Origin: Rhynchopus euleeides
Taxonomy: Eukaryota; Euglenozoa; Diplonemea; Diplonemida; Diplonemidae
Direction: 5' to 3'
Length of the DNA stretch: 64,000 nt
Assembly: GCA_963210315.1 (NCBI GenBank)
Contig: OY723318.1
Coordinates: forward strand, 1-64,000
Shown here: positions 11,001 through 18,469 of the stretch, piece after piece
Layout of the letters: each line of letters begins with the position of its first letter
Position numbering within the stretch: the stretch's first letter is position 1
The notes under the pieces: generated by a model
The model's database searches: none
What the model saw: the letters and a program-made list of their open reading frames with translations, nothing else
Told to the model about the DNA's origin: nothing
Translations under genes and position numbers: made by a program

Positions 11001-14000
11001 GCGGCTGTTCTCCGAGAGCTTCCCCCCGAGGAAAGCGCCGGCGTGGGGCAGCGACAGCGATCGCAGGCGGGCTCTGTCGTGGGCGTCGGACTCTTCGAAC
11101 AGCTCGCGGTACTGGCGGCTGACGATCGCGCGGGAGAGTTCCCTCTGCTCGACATCCCCCACGGGGGCTTGCGTGGGGTCGCGCCGTTCGTCCTCGTCCA
11201 CAGCGTTGTTGTGAGCGAGGCAGGTGGTCTCCCATCCCTCCTCATCCCACGTGAAGTTGGGGTCGAGCTCCCGGCACAAGGAGTGGCCGTTCGCCGTGGA
11301 CGCCAGGGCGGCTGCATGCCAGTGTTCGGCGGCGCGTCGGATCCCCAGGCCCCCGAGCCTCACCGGCATGGTGGCTTGCCGCATGACTGATTCCGGCAGC
11401 ACGTCGTCCTCGAGGGCGAGGATCCGGGCGAGGCACTTCTCCACGGAGGCGTCGCTCTTCCGGAGGTACTCGGTAACCCCCTTGTGTCCCATAGCCCTCA
11501 TGTAAAACACGAGGCGGGCAAACCCCTCGCAGTGGCGGAGAAGGGCGAGGCCGACCTGCTTGTCCTGGAGCTTGGCCAAGGCGTCGAGGTACGGCTGAAA
11601 CTCCAAGAGCTTCTTGTCCATATAGCTCTCGCAGAAAGCCGCCGACCCGATCGGTGCGCCGAGGAGGGTGAAGTTGCGGCCCGCCCTGTACACGATGCCC
11701 ACCTTGTCCTCGTCCTCGGGGAGCCGTAGGGAAAAGCCCTCCTCTTCGAGGGCCTCGAGGGACTGCTCGCAGAGGTCGATCAGCTCGCACTTGCTGAGCT
11801 TAACCTCCAGCCCTCTCTCCGTGCTGGCCTGGATGACGTAGTCGAGGGCGGCTCTGACGGCGCACGCTGGGCCCATGATCACCCCGTCGTCGAGGTAGAA
11901 CAGCGAACCGTCGAGGTCCGTGCGTTTCTTCAGCTCCTCCGCAATCTCCTTTATCCCCAAGGAGAAGAGGAGGGGCCCGAGGGGGTCGCCTTGCTGCACC
12001 CCACACGATGAAGACACCACCCCTTCGCCGTAGGTGAGGGTGGAGGGGGAGTCGTAACACCACGCGACGAAGGGCAGCAGGCCGGGGATGTGCCTCTCCA
12101 CGACCTTGAGGAAGGTCCCGCGGTCGATCGAGTTAAACGCGTTGGCGTAATCGATCTTGAGGATCACGGCGTCCTCCTTTTCCCTCGAGCGTTCCGCGTA
12201 CTGCGCCACTACCGACGCCGCGGCCTCCAGCCCCCTCTGCACCGCTACCCCAACTTGGCGACCCCGCATGAGGATGCGCCGCGCGTCCCCCTTATGACGC
12301 GTCGAGAGGAGTTTTGCGGCGAGGCGTCGGAGCGTCTCTCCGCAGGCAATGGGCCGAACGTCCTCGTCACCCTTCACCAGGGCCGAAAGCTTCGCGCCCC
12401 CGAGCACAGGCATCACCTCCTGGGGCACGGCACCCTTGACCATCCGGTTAATTACCTGGGTGAGCATGGCAGTCGGCTTGGCTCCCAGCGCATCCTTGCA
12501 CTCCAGGGCTTGGCGGACGTGGTCTGGACGCAAACCCATCTGCCCGCCCGACGACCCGTTGGGGAAGGACTTCACCGCTCGGAAGACATCAGCCGGCGTG
12601 AACGCCTTGCACTTCTCCGCGGGTACGGTGCGCTCCAGGTGGACCGCTCCACCCTCCGGGTGTTTGCCCTGCAGCTTCTTCAGGGTCTCCGTCGTGCTGG
12701 GGGCGACTTTGGCCGGGACGAGGTGCTTGTGGGCTGCTGAGACCCGGTTCTGCCGCGCCAGTTGACCGACCCGCCTCTCCCATCTCTCCTCATCGGACAA
12801 GCGCGGCGGTGCGCTCCCGCGGGACCCCGTGCCCCCCTGGCGCTTGCTGGCCTCGCGGGCCTCCTCCCAGAGCGTGGCGTACTCGCCCCTCTTCCACCGG
12901 TCGAAAACCTTCTGGCGCTCGCGGAGGGTGACTTTGCTCTTCGCTCCCCCCATCCTCGCCGAGCGGAGGAGGACGAGCGGGGCCATGAGGAGGATGGTCC
13001 ACGCTGCGACGGAGTTGCGTGCGGCGGTCTCCCGTGCGGCCTCGCTGAGGGCCGCGGTCCATGCCTTGACGAGCGGCTTTGGCACCTTTTCCCAGACCCG
13101 GATGTTGTGCCGGCGGAGTTCCTCGACGGAGGGGAGTTCCCCAGCCGGGATGTCCGCCCCCACGGCCTGCGCCTCCGGCTCGGGCTCGAGGTCTTTGCGG
13201 CAGGCGGTGCAGGACTGGTGGTCCCCAAGCGTGATCACCTTATCGCACTTGAGGCACTGGGCGAATTTGAGGGCCCGGAGCGTCCCCCTGCTCAATACGT
13301 CCCCCTTCTCGAGGTGACGGTTGAGGTGATCCTTCATCGACGTCGGCAGGATGGGGATGCCTGCCTGCATGAGGGACGTCCTGCAGGAGTCGTGCGGGCA
13401 GTACAGCCTGGCAGTGGAGCGCTCGACCAGCTTTGACCCCACATCGAGCTCCTCCTGTCCCTCAGCAGTCTGCAGCTCCGCCATCCTCGCGTTGGACCGC
13501 GTGAGGAAGGCCGGCTCGGCCCTGTTGACCAGCCCCTGCAGCTCGGCCCGCGGGATGCTGACACCCTCGAAATGCTGCCCCGTCAGGGCTATCACGCGGG
13601 TCTTCTGCAGAAGCTCCTTGTCGGGCACCTTCGCTGGGCGGATGGAGACGATGGGGTGCTCGCCGCCCTGGACCACGACGATGTGAATGCTCCACACCCT
13701 GGCCGCGAGTTGCAGCGCGAGGTGGTCCATCCAGCTGCTGGGCCTGGCGAGGTTGGCTGCATAGGCGAGGTGTTGGGCCTTGTCTCCGCCGAAAAGGTCT
13801 GTGAGTGCCTGCAGCTTCTTCGCAGCCTCCGAGAGGTCCTGGCGCCTGAGTGCGATGTCTGCTGCGGGGACCCCGATGGCGAAGAAACCGCAGTCGCCCT
13901 GCGCCGCGTTGGGCACGCGGGTCGCCCCGAAATCCCTGAGGAGGTCATCAACCGCATCCCTCTCGCCCTGCGCTTCTCCCATAGCGTCATCGTCGTCAGC

Positions 14001-16010
14001 GCCACCGCGCATCGCGTCGCATGGGATGTGGGCGCCTTCCGTTGATCCGCCAGGGGTAACCCGCAGAGCCGGGCTCGGCTCAGTCCAAACAGGGGCGTAG
14101 TCGGGCAAAGGCAGGGCCTCCAGCTTCCTCCGCACCCTGGTCCGGGCCGCCGCGAGGTCCGGGAGGGACGCCCTGGGGTCGTCGGCGACATGTCTCGTCA
14201 GCACCCTCTCCAAGGTGTCTCTGGCCAGATCCTCGCGGAAGACGAGCCAGTCGAACAGGATCTCATCTTGTCTGTCCCAAGCCAGCCGCCCCCCTCCGGT
14301 CCAACGCGTGCCCGGGAGGGACGAAGGGGAGTGGAGGGCCCTCGCGTGGAGGCGGATGCCCCTGACGGCCCGGCGCCTCAGGCACATCGGCCTCGCGGGA
14401 CGCCGGGCGACCCAGTGCCGAGGGCGGCGTGACATCCCGTGGCGGCGCGGGGCCCGACCACACAGGCGCGCCACTACGGACCAGCAGACCCTACTCGCTT
14501 CGCTCAGACCCCGCCTGCACGCCGACACCGCCGCCCTCGCTAGGCCCACCCAGCTCTGGGGAGACGCGCATGACCGGAGCCCCCCCATGAGCGGCCTCCA
14601 CATCGCCTGTCGGAGGAGGGACCAGATCACCCCTCGAAGGGAGGGGGGGGACGTCCCGCGCAGGCCTGCCCGCTGGCGACTGGGGGCGCGACGCTTCATC
14701 GCCGCGCGGCGGACTGCCCGAGCCCGCGGCCGTCTCCACTGCCTGGGGAGGCGCATCTGCACCCACCTGCGCCTCTCGCCGTCGTCCCAGCCCTCTGCCA
14801 GGGCGCCGGGGGGTAAACCCCAGCCACGAGCAGTTGGGACGCCCGAGCTGCACTCCGCTCCAACAGGAGGGTCCCCAGACCAGCCCCGACATGCTGGCAT
14901 CCACGTACCCTGACTAGTGGATCGGTCCCCTGCCGGGGCACCGCTGGCGTTGTTTCCCTGCTGGGAGTACAGCTCTCCCTGCTGCTCAGCGGCTGGGGTG
15001 GTGGGACGGCGGGGCGGTGCGTCGGTGGGGGCGCCGGGGGCGAGATCCCCGCCTGCCCCACTATCCCCGAATTTCCCCGTGATGGCAAGGTGCGGTGACA
15101 CTTGGGCTGGGGGAACGTGTGAGGTGGGGGGGCAGGAGGTGAGTGGATGGGGCACGAGGGAGTTACACAGTGCGAGGTGGGGACTGGGCCCACTATACTC
15201 GAAAACCCCAGCTTGCCCCTCCACCCCTGGTGCACTGGGGGGCGGAGACGGAGGGGGAGAACGCGAGAGACGGGATGTGGGGGGATGTTGCGATGCGATA
15301 GGGGGGAGGGCAGCGGGGGGAGCGAGGGACTGAGCGGGTGGGGGGACAAAAAAGCACGGGAGTCGGGGGTGTGGTATATTGGCCCTTCCCTCCCCTGCCC
15401 CATACTGTCCTAACACACCCTCCCACCCGAACGAGTCCCCCCTGGGGGGGGGGGGGAGGCCTCCCACCACCCGCCCTGACCCCCACGCCCAGCCGACCCC
15501 CCACATGACGTGAGGGAGGGGGTTGGGGCGGGAAGCTGTCACCCGCCCTGCTGCTGCCTCTGCTGCTCCCTCTGCAACGGTGACCGCCGCTGCCTGCACG
15601 AGGGGGGGCCGCGACCCTTCCGCAGCCGTCGGGGAGTGCCGTTGGGGGGTGCATAAAGCCGGTGGGTCAGACCGGTGTGCTGTTGTTGGGGGGCCCGTGT
15701 GGAACCCACCCTCCCCCGGCCCTGCCTGTCCCGGCGCTGCCGATGCCGTCGCTGCTGCTCTCGTCGCTACCGGGGGCGACCCGGGCTGCCCTCGTGCGGG
15801 GGGTTGCGACCCCCGCGCTTCTGCCGCTACCGGGGGCGGCCCGGGCTGCACTCGTGTGGGGGGCTGCGGCCCCCCCGTCTCCCTCGCTACCGGGGGCGAC
15901 CCGGGCTGCTCACCCGCTGGGGGCGGGAGCGCCGCCACCAGCAGCGCCATGAGGGCCCACTGCCCTCGCCTCCTCGCGTGCCCACGGCCAGGCACGTCTC
16001 GCGCCTCCAT
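8028..16010 (-). CDS. LINE L2 polyprotein: OTU protease, reverse transcriptase, restriction-like endonuclease
   Basis: A 2660-residue protein for target-primed reverse transcription. The start is the ATG at 16010-16008, 44 nt after the SL junction; the open frame reaches upstream only through the leader's TTG. In order: a signal-peptide-like N-terminus (RRR then WALMALLVAALPP); three Pro-rich repeats (about 25-80); a long low-complexity part; OTU-1 with GDCGFFA (about 703) and GQHFEGV; a C2H2-like finger (CPHDSC, about 869); a CxxC...CxxC finger (about 921); the RT with IDYANAFN (about 1282), QQGDPLG (about 1337) and YLDD (about 1371); a C-x2-C-x9-H-x3-C motif (about 1693) with RPGD (about 1751) and VIDITVK of the RLE; a degenerate OTU-like region (TWADDV, about 2060); a Cys-rich finger (about 2155); OTU-2 with GNCFFDAL (about 2272); another finger (about 2432); then a Ser/Thr-rich tail with KRK and RKR. 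No APE domain was seen. The exact clade (CRE/R2/NeSL-like) is not settled. Confidence 0.93.
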   Translation of the reverse strand: MEARDVPGRGHARRRGQWALMALLVAALPPPAGEQPGSPPVARETGGPQPPTRVQPGPPPVAAEARGSQPPARGQPGSPPVATRAAATASAAPGQAGPGEGGFHTGPPTTAHRSDPPALCTPQRHSPTAAEGSRPPLVQAAAVTVAEGAAEAAAGRVTASRPNPLPHVMWGVGWAWGSGRVVGGLPPPPRGDSFGWEGVLGQYGAGEGRANIPHPRLPCFFVPPPAQSLAPPAALPPIASQHPPTSRLSRSPPPSPPPSAPGVEGQAGVFEYSGPSPHLALCNSLVPHPLTSCPPTSHVPPAQVSPHLAITGKFGDSGAGGDLAPGAPTDAPPRRPTTPAAEQQGELYSQQGNNASGAPAGDRSTSQGTWMPACRGWSGDPPVGAECSSGVPTARGWGLPPGALAEGWDDGERRRWVQMRLPRQWRRPRARAVRRAAMKRRAPSRQRAGLRGTSPPSLRGVIWSLLRQAMWRPLMGGLRSCASPQSWVGLARAAVSACRRGLSEASRVCWSVVARLCGRAPRRHGMSRRPRHWVARRPARPMCLRRRAVRGIRLHARALHSPSSLPGTRWTGGGRLAWDRQDEILFDWLVFREDLARDTLERVLTRHVADDPRASLPDLAAARTRVRRKLEALPLPDYAPVWTEPSPALRVTPGGSTEGAHIPCDAMRGGADDDDAMGEAQGERDAVDDLLRDFGATRVPNAAQGDCGFFAIGVPAADIALRRQDLSEAAKKLQALTDLFGGDKAQHLAYAANLARPSSWMDHLALQLAARVWSIHIVVVQGGEHPIVSIRPAKVPDKELLQKTRVIALTGQHFEGVSIPRAELQGLVNRAEPAFLTRSNARMAELQTAEGQEELDVGSKLVERSTARLYCPHDSCRTSLMQAGIPILPTSMKDHLNRHLEKGDVLSRGTLRALKFAQCLKCDKVITLGDHQSCTACRKDLEPEPEAQAVGADIPAGELPSVEELRRHNIRVWEKVPKPLVKAWTAALSEAARETAARNSVAAWTILLMAPLVLLRSARMGGAKSKVTLRERQKVFDRWKRGEYATLWEEAREASKRQGGTGSRGSAPPRLSDEERWERRVGQLARQNRVSAAHKHLVPAKVAPSTTETLKKLQGKHPEGGAVHLERTVPAEKCKAFTPADVFRAVKSFPNGSSGGQMGLRPDHVRQALECKDALGAKPTAMLTQVINRMVKGAVPQEVMPVLGGAKLSALVKGDEDVRPIACGETLRRLAAKLLSTRHKGDARRILMRGRQVGVAVQRGLEAAASVVAQYAERSREKEDAVILKIDYANAFNSIDRGTFLKVVERHIPGLLPFVAWCYDSPSTLTYGEGVVSSSCGVQQGDPLGPLLFSLGIKEIAEELKKRTDLDGSLFYLDDGVIMGPACAVRAALDYVIQASTERGLEVKLSKCELIDLCEQSLEALEEEGFSLRLPEDEDKVGIVYRAGRNFTLLGAPIGSAAFCESYMDKKLLEFQPYLDALAKLQDKQVGLALLRHCEGFARLVFYMRAMGHKGVTEYLRKSDASVEKCLARILALEDDVLPESVMRQATMPVRLGGLGIRRAAEHWHAAALASTANGHSLCRELDPNFTWDEEGWETTCLAHNNAVDEDERRDPTQAPVGDVEQRELSRAIVSRQYRELFEESDAHDRARLRSLSLPHAGAFLGGKLSENSRIEGRQMIAVSRARLGIPLFEPDTVCEKCGRELDEMGTHAFDCNQGGALTRRHDATRDALFALAQEAGTNPEMESLHLLQDGQRPGDLVTRRIWPRVIDITVKNPVAASYVQAAARFTGAAAAQGEATKNRQYRDACAARGLVFAPYAMELFGGLAPSAHSVFSKLGRLAAERTGASRVQLTQEYACRVNSAFNNTLGATLLECGELTKACRSLARDRVEVEAAPPLDPDHFIRFEPDQVGQGAAFEDTDPDDAEGQGHQAVPPPSDEPLRPAQNPVDREPPTPEDLVREWRSAHNGVGVSFTSLMGGLGNLLPAVFQVQQLGGGGAGGVPTDALVALADGFASSGTPMEAGPLRRQAVARVRSSPELSGLLADPAAWASRMSAFEGGDEATWADDVLIRGAACVLRRHIIVFRDYRAPTVCDPGCKPIATAVALGGVGDRFQALTLPADVQELVGGSTTGPRPTVRAGPRLRTERAEGEQDVTEFCQFCEADFSTQDTHGRCVHCLRASCPDCVEHVTDPCQCGRTEPTTVVQEEVMDDDEDSTDSEDAGPPPPPPGPAPEPADDVLTRWLTAREHALPGVTTAKQQSVLEMPDVQDFRFTPGNCFFDALTFLLGEAGATADGLRQYVVKAVGDHADLRSRAEPSYEEWARQMRESGSMNVASWADELTLQGAARATGSPIVVLADDTAPRIYRPLRKPYGPVAGVKFKASHYSPLHISEQVRSFVLRLAPAVPLVSTGCRGAEAGLHMVRVDGGTAELSVLCVRCEQPFDTRTPHWECIGCNRLACTGCVSDGETCTRPPDRGGDGAATDGNAHTTSGGSPSASTAPAPSSNATAQPSTSSTSSTDSTSDAQQGGSTSENAPAPSASQHTGKRKADRDVSASPPDRKRSATAADKGTPADDADVPKTVAEWDALFTPEPGSPEEEFKSARRALHAWRCKVRLQDREEQRLYNNLNSRMYTAAGMRRATAGTASQGSRRAAPRATGAATQ
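15775..15935 (-). repeat. Tandem repeats of about 60 bp in the L2 ORF
   Basis: Three units, each containing GCTACCGGGGGCG and CCCGGGCTG, encode Pro-rich repeats of about 20 residues (QPG[S/P]PPVA... pattern). L4 has the same array at about 37391-37551. L5 (about 40100-40260) has a different unit composition, so the array varies between copies. Confidence 0.8.
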
Positions 16011-16052
16011 CGCGACTCGCGCTCGCGTGTGTCGGGGGTGGGAAGGGGGGGA

Positions 16053-16091
16053 CAATGAAGTACAGAAACTGTAGCTTAAGAAATCGTTGGT
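16053..16091 (-). other. Spliced-leader exon joined at the acceptor site (L2, inner)
   Basis: A complete 39-nt SL ending CAGTTTCTGTACTTCATTG, joined directly to TCCCCCCC. L5 has the same downstream sequence preceded by a pyrimidine tract and AG (39963-39964). This is what a reverse-transcribed trans-spliced mRNA should look like. The species-level SL match is from memory. Confidence 0.85.
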
Positions 16092-16096
16092 TTTTT

Positions 16097-16115
16097 AGCT
16101 TAAGAAATCGTTGGT
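16097..16115 (-). other. Partial spliced-leader tag (first 19 nt), L2
   Basis: The first 19 nt of the SL (ACCAACG...AAGCT), flanked by A-runs on the sense strand and lying just upstream of the complete inner SL. It looks like a failed or repeated template jump during cDNA synthesis. Confidence 0.7.
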
Positions 16116-16307
16116 TTTTTTGTTTGGGAAGAAGTTATTGGCCCAACCAGCCCTCCCGACTCTGCCCCCCCGCAAGATCAAGAAGAAGTTTGGAAAGGGG
16201 AAAAGGGATGGGGGAGAGGAGGGAGAGGGATGGGTTTTTGAAAGGGGAGGGGAGAACCCAACCGACCCAACCGACCAGGGGGGGGGGGGGAGCGCGAGTG
16301 TGTATAC

Positions 16308-16346
16308 CAATGAAGTACAGAAACTGTAGCTTAAGAAATCGTTGGT
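16308..16346 (-). other. Spliced-leader exon at the L2 5' end (outer)
   Basis: A complete 39-nt SL at the extreme 5' end of L2. In the sense direction it is followed by GTATACACACTCG (16307-16295), which begins with GTAT like the SL RNA intron, and then by the C-rich 5' UTR. Three extra bases (CCC, sense) separate it from the target duplication. Confidence 0.85.
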
Positions 16347-16349
16347 GGG

Positions 16350-16476
16350 CGCCAGGCAGAAGTCTCTGCAGATCATTTCCGGTGGGAAATGTCTCTCCTT
16401 CCCGAAGGAGCACTCCGTGCGTTGGGCAGCTGCAACGTTCCGTCGCCTGAACGCGGCTGTGGTGAACTTTGACTTC
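16350..16476. repeat. 127-bp target-site duplication, right copy (L2)
   Basis: Direct repeat of 7046-7172; it begins the hAT 3' fragment. Confidence 0.9.
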
Positions 16477-17769
16477 ACTGTCGCTATGCTCGGGGAGATC
16501 CAGCCGCCGCCGTTCTTCTTCCACAAGCTCACCCCCGAGTATTCCCTCTCGACTTGCATCTTGGCTGACGTCTTCGACATCAATAAAGGGGTGAGCGAGG
16601 CGTTGCAGAAGCGAGACCTGTCGCTCTCGTCGATGGAGAGCATCCTGCAGAATGCACTGACAGTGCATAAGGTGCTGGCGCGCCAGCCTGGCAAGCACGA
16701 AGCCAAGTTCTATGAGAACCAGGGAACCACATCGTTGCCTCCGGGGGTAGTTGCCGAGATGACTTCCTGGCGCTCAAAGCTCTGCCACACCATCTACAAG
16801 GACCTGGCCAAGAGGTGGGAGGAGTATCCCTGCCGCTCATTCAGCTCTTTCTTCGCGACAAGTGGGAAGGACAGCACGTGCGAGTGCCTCATGGCGCTCG
16901 CTTCTCGCTTGGGTTACGACCAGGCAGAGATTCTCAGCATCGGCATGGAGTGGGTGAAGCTGCGGTTGGAATGCACAGATCTCAGGGGGAACCTTCTGAA
17001 AGAGTTTGTCGTCGACTTCTTGCTGGAATCCGAGAGTTCGACGTTTGCGATAGTGCTTGAGGCCATGGTGGCACTGTCACCCTCGACTGTGTTTGTGGAG
17101 GCTGCTTTTTCAGTTGTAACGCGCATGAGGGGATCGTTCCGGAAGGCACTCTCTGCCGCAAGCATCTCTCAAGAACTGGGCATCACTCTAGAGCTGTCAC
17201 ATGATGACGCGGCGCGCAAGATCATCGTTGAAGAAACAGTCAACACGTTCCTCGCCAACAAGAAGCGCCGCTTCACTGCGCGTTCCCTGACGCCTCTTCC
17301 AACTCTGACAACCGTGGAGCTCGTTGACCTCGATGCAGCCATGGGTTCTCTATTTGCTGGCGTGGAGGATTGTGATGAGGAATCGGACGGCAGCTGGGAA
17401 GATGACAACGCCGATGCATTGTCGATTGTCAGCCTCGTGGAGGAAGTCCCTGAGGATCCCTTCCTCACTTCGTTGCTTGCAGATGCCGCACCCCCCGTCG
17501 TGCCTCCAGCCACCCTGCAACATGTCACCTTCCAGCTCCCCGCTTCATCGACCCCGGGCACCCCATCGACACTCCCCACACCTCAGCCGGAAGAACCGCC
17601 GCAGCTGCCTCCCACACAGGCGGCACCGGCAGAGCGCAGGAGGGAGGTTGGGCCGCACCCCGAGGAGCCCCAGGAGAAAAGGGCCCGCGTCCATGTCGAC
17701 ATCGATGTCGACATGGAGGAGGATTGGGGAGAGTGGGCGTACGTTTCGGACGCCGAAACTTCCGAGTGA
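16350..17769 (+). pseudogene. hAT transposase, C-terminal part (block 1)
   Basis: Continuation of the transposase begun at 6070, open to a TGA at 17767-17769. The first 127 bp repeat the end of the N-terminal part. It carries the C-terminal hAT pattern: a helical stretch, then the dimerisation-type block around LSPSTVFVEAAFSVVTRM (about 17080-17120), whose Glu at about 17098 matches the usual position of the third catalytic acid. A Pro/Ser-rich linker and an acidic tail (DVDMEEDWGEW) follow. LINE L2 separates it from its zinc finger and first catalytic blocks, so this copy cannot make the normal enzyme. The hAT terminal repeats were not found with confidence. The same fragment recurs at 37966-39385. 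Confidence 0.7.
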
Positions 17770-18060
17770 GCCATCATCGTTCTTAGAAGGGGGGGGGGGG
17801 TGGGGGCGGGGGGGTGGTTTTCATCGTAGAAATCATAGAAAAAGTCCCGCCTGACGGGCACGCGCCTGAAACCTGTGGGGGGGTGAGCAAAAAATCCCTT
17901 GTAAAAATTCTTAGAAAAAACCTGGTTCCCCGACCCAAAAAACCCGGAAAAAGGGCTGGTTCCCCGCCCAGGCCTGCCTGACAGGGCTCGAACCTGGGAC
18001 CGACGATTGAGTGGGAATAATGTGCAAAAAAAAGTGCACCTGACAGGGCTCGAACCTGGG
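17770..18060. other. Downstream flank of hAT with two tRNA-like T-arm/B-box motifs
   Basis: No protein gene. The stretch has a G-run (about 17789-17813), TTCTTAGA motifs and, on the minus strand, two copies of GGTTCGAGCCC (17984-17994 and 18046-18056), which is a good Pol III B-box/T-arm. The copy nearer the SL is followed on the minus strand by TTTTTTTT (18033-18026), like a Pol III terminator. No complete cloverleaf or convincing A-box was found. The motif CAGGGCTCGAACC could instead be a hAT-type terminal repeat. Confidence 0.45.
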
Positions 18061-18121
18061 ACCAACGATTTCTTAAGCTACAGTTTCTGTACTTCATTGC
18101 TACAGTTTCTGTACTTCATTG
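18061..18121 (+). other. SL exon plus partial tandem SL copy
   Basis: A complete 39-nt SL (18061-18099) is followed at once by its last 22 nt (18100-18121), then by GTATACACACTCG interrupted by a MITE. About 19 nt of the post-SL sequence is conserved with L2/L5; then the match ends. It could be a remnant of a LINE 5' end or of an SL RNA gene. A complete SL RNA gene with an Sm site was not recognised. Confidence 0.75.
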
Positions 18122-18124
18122 GTA

Positions 18125-18453
18125 CCGTATACGTAAATATTATGGAACGTAAATATTATGGAACGGGCCCATTTTTGGCCGGTCCGTTCCATAATATTTA
18201 CGTTCCAAAATATTTACAGGGCCAGTTGGGGACTCGGTGGTGAGGACGGCTTGCGTCAGGAATCGCGCGAAAAGTGCACGAGTAGGTCCCGTCAGGGACT
18301 CTGCATGCCGTCCGATCACCTGGTCCAAGTCCCCGAGTCGCAGAAAGCCCTGTAAATATTATGGAACGAAAAAAATCTGGAACGCCAACCCACCAGCGTT
18401 CCAAAATATTTACGTTCCATAATATTTACGTTCCAAAATATTTACGTATACGG
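18125..18453. mobile_element. TA-flanked MITE (329 bp) with long palindromic ends
   Basis: The ends CCGTATACGTAAATATTA and its complement at the right end form long inverted repeats rich in CGTTCC(A/T)AAATATTTACG. A TA lies on each side (18123-18124 and 18454-18455). The uninterrupted target, CATTGGTATACACACTCG, is present at 39712-39729, so insertion with a TA duplication is directly visible. There is no coding capacity. TA targets suggest a Tc1/mariner-type non-autonomous element. Confidence 0.8.
18217..18352. mobile_element. Inner MITE (136 bp) nested in the palindromic element
   Basis: The ends CAGGGC and GCCCTG are flanked by TA on both sides (18215-18216, 18353-18354). Further inside, GGGGACTCGG and its near-complement CCCCGAGTC also pair. 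Removing it would rejoin a symmetric AAATATTTAAATATT core, so it looks like a second TA-targeting insertion inside the first. Confidence 0.6.
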
Positions 18454-18469
18454 TATACACACTCGTGCT

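Larger units (their letters stand above)
7173..16349 (-). mobile_element. LINE copy L2, full length, inserted in hAT gene
   Basis: A complete non-LTR retrotransposon of 9177 bp. On the minus strand it runs from a 39-nt SL exon (16308-16346, preceded by CCC) through a 5' UTR with two more SL tags, a 2660-codon ORF (16010-8028) and a 3' UTR to the terminus GGGCAAGCCC at 7173, with no poly(A). The 3' UTR (7173-8027) has no gene but holds a G/C homopolymer-rich tract (about 7850-7875) and a hairpin at 7984-8016. The 127-bp duplication on both sides shows insertion into the hAT gene. The ORF is intact and L4 is nearly identical, so this may be a recent or still active lineage. Confidence 0.92.

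Noticed and set aside
15775-15935. CRISPR-like array
   Set aside because: The ~60-bp units are contiguous in-frame coding repeats with no spacers.
17984-18060. A true tRNA gene on the minus strand
   Set aside because: Only the T-arm and B-box are convincing; no D-arm, anticodon arm or paired acceptor stem fits.
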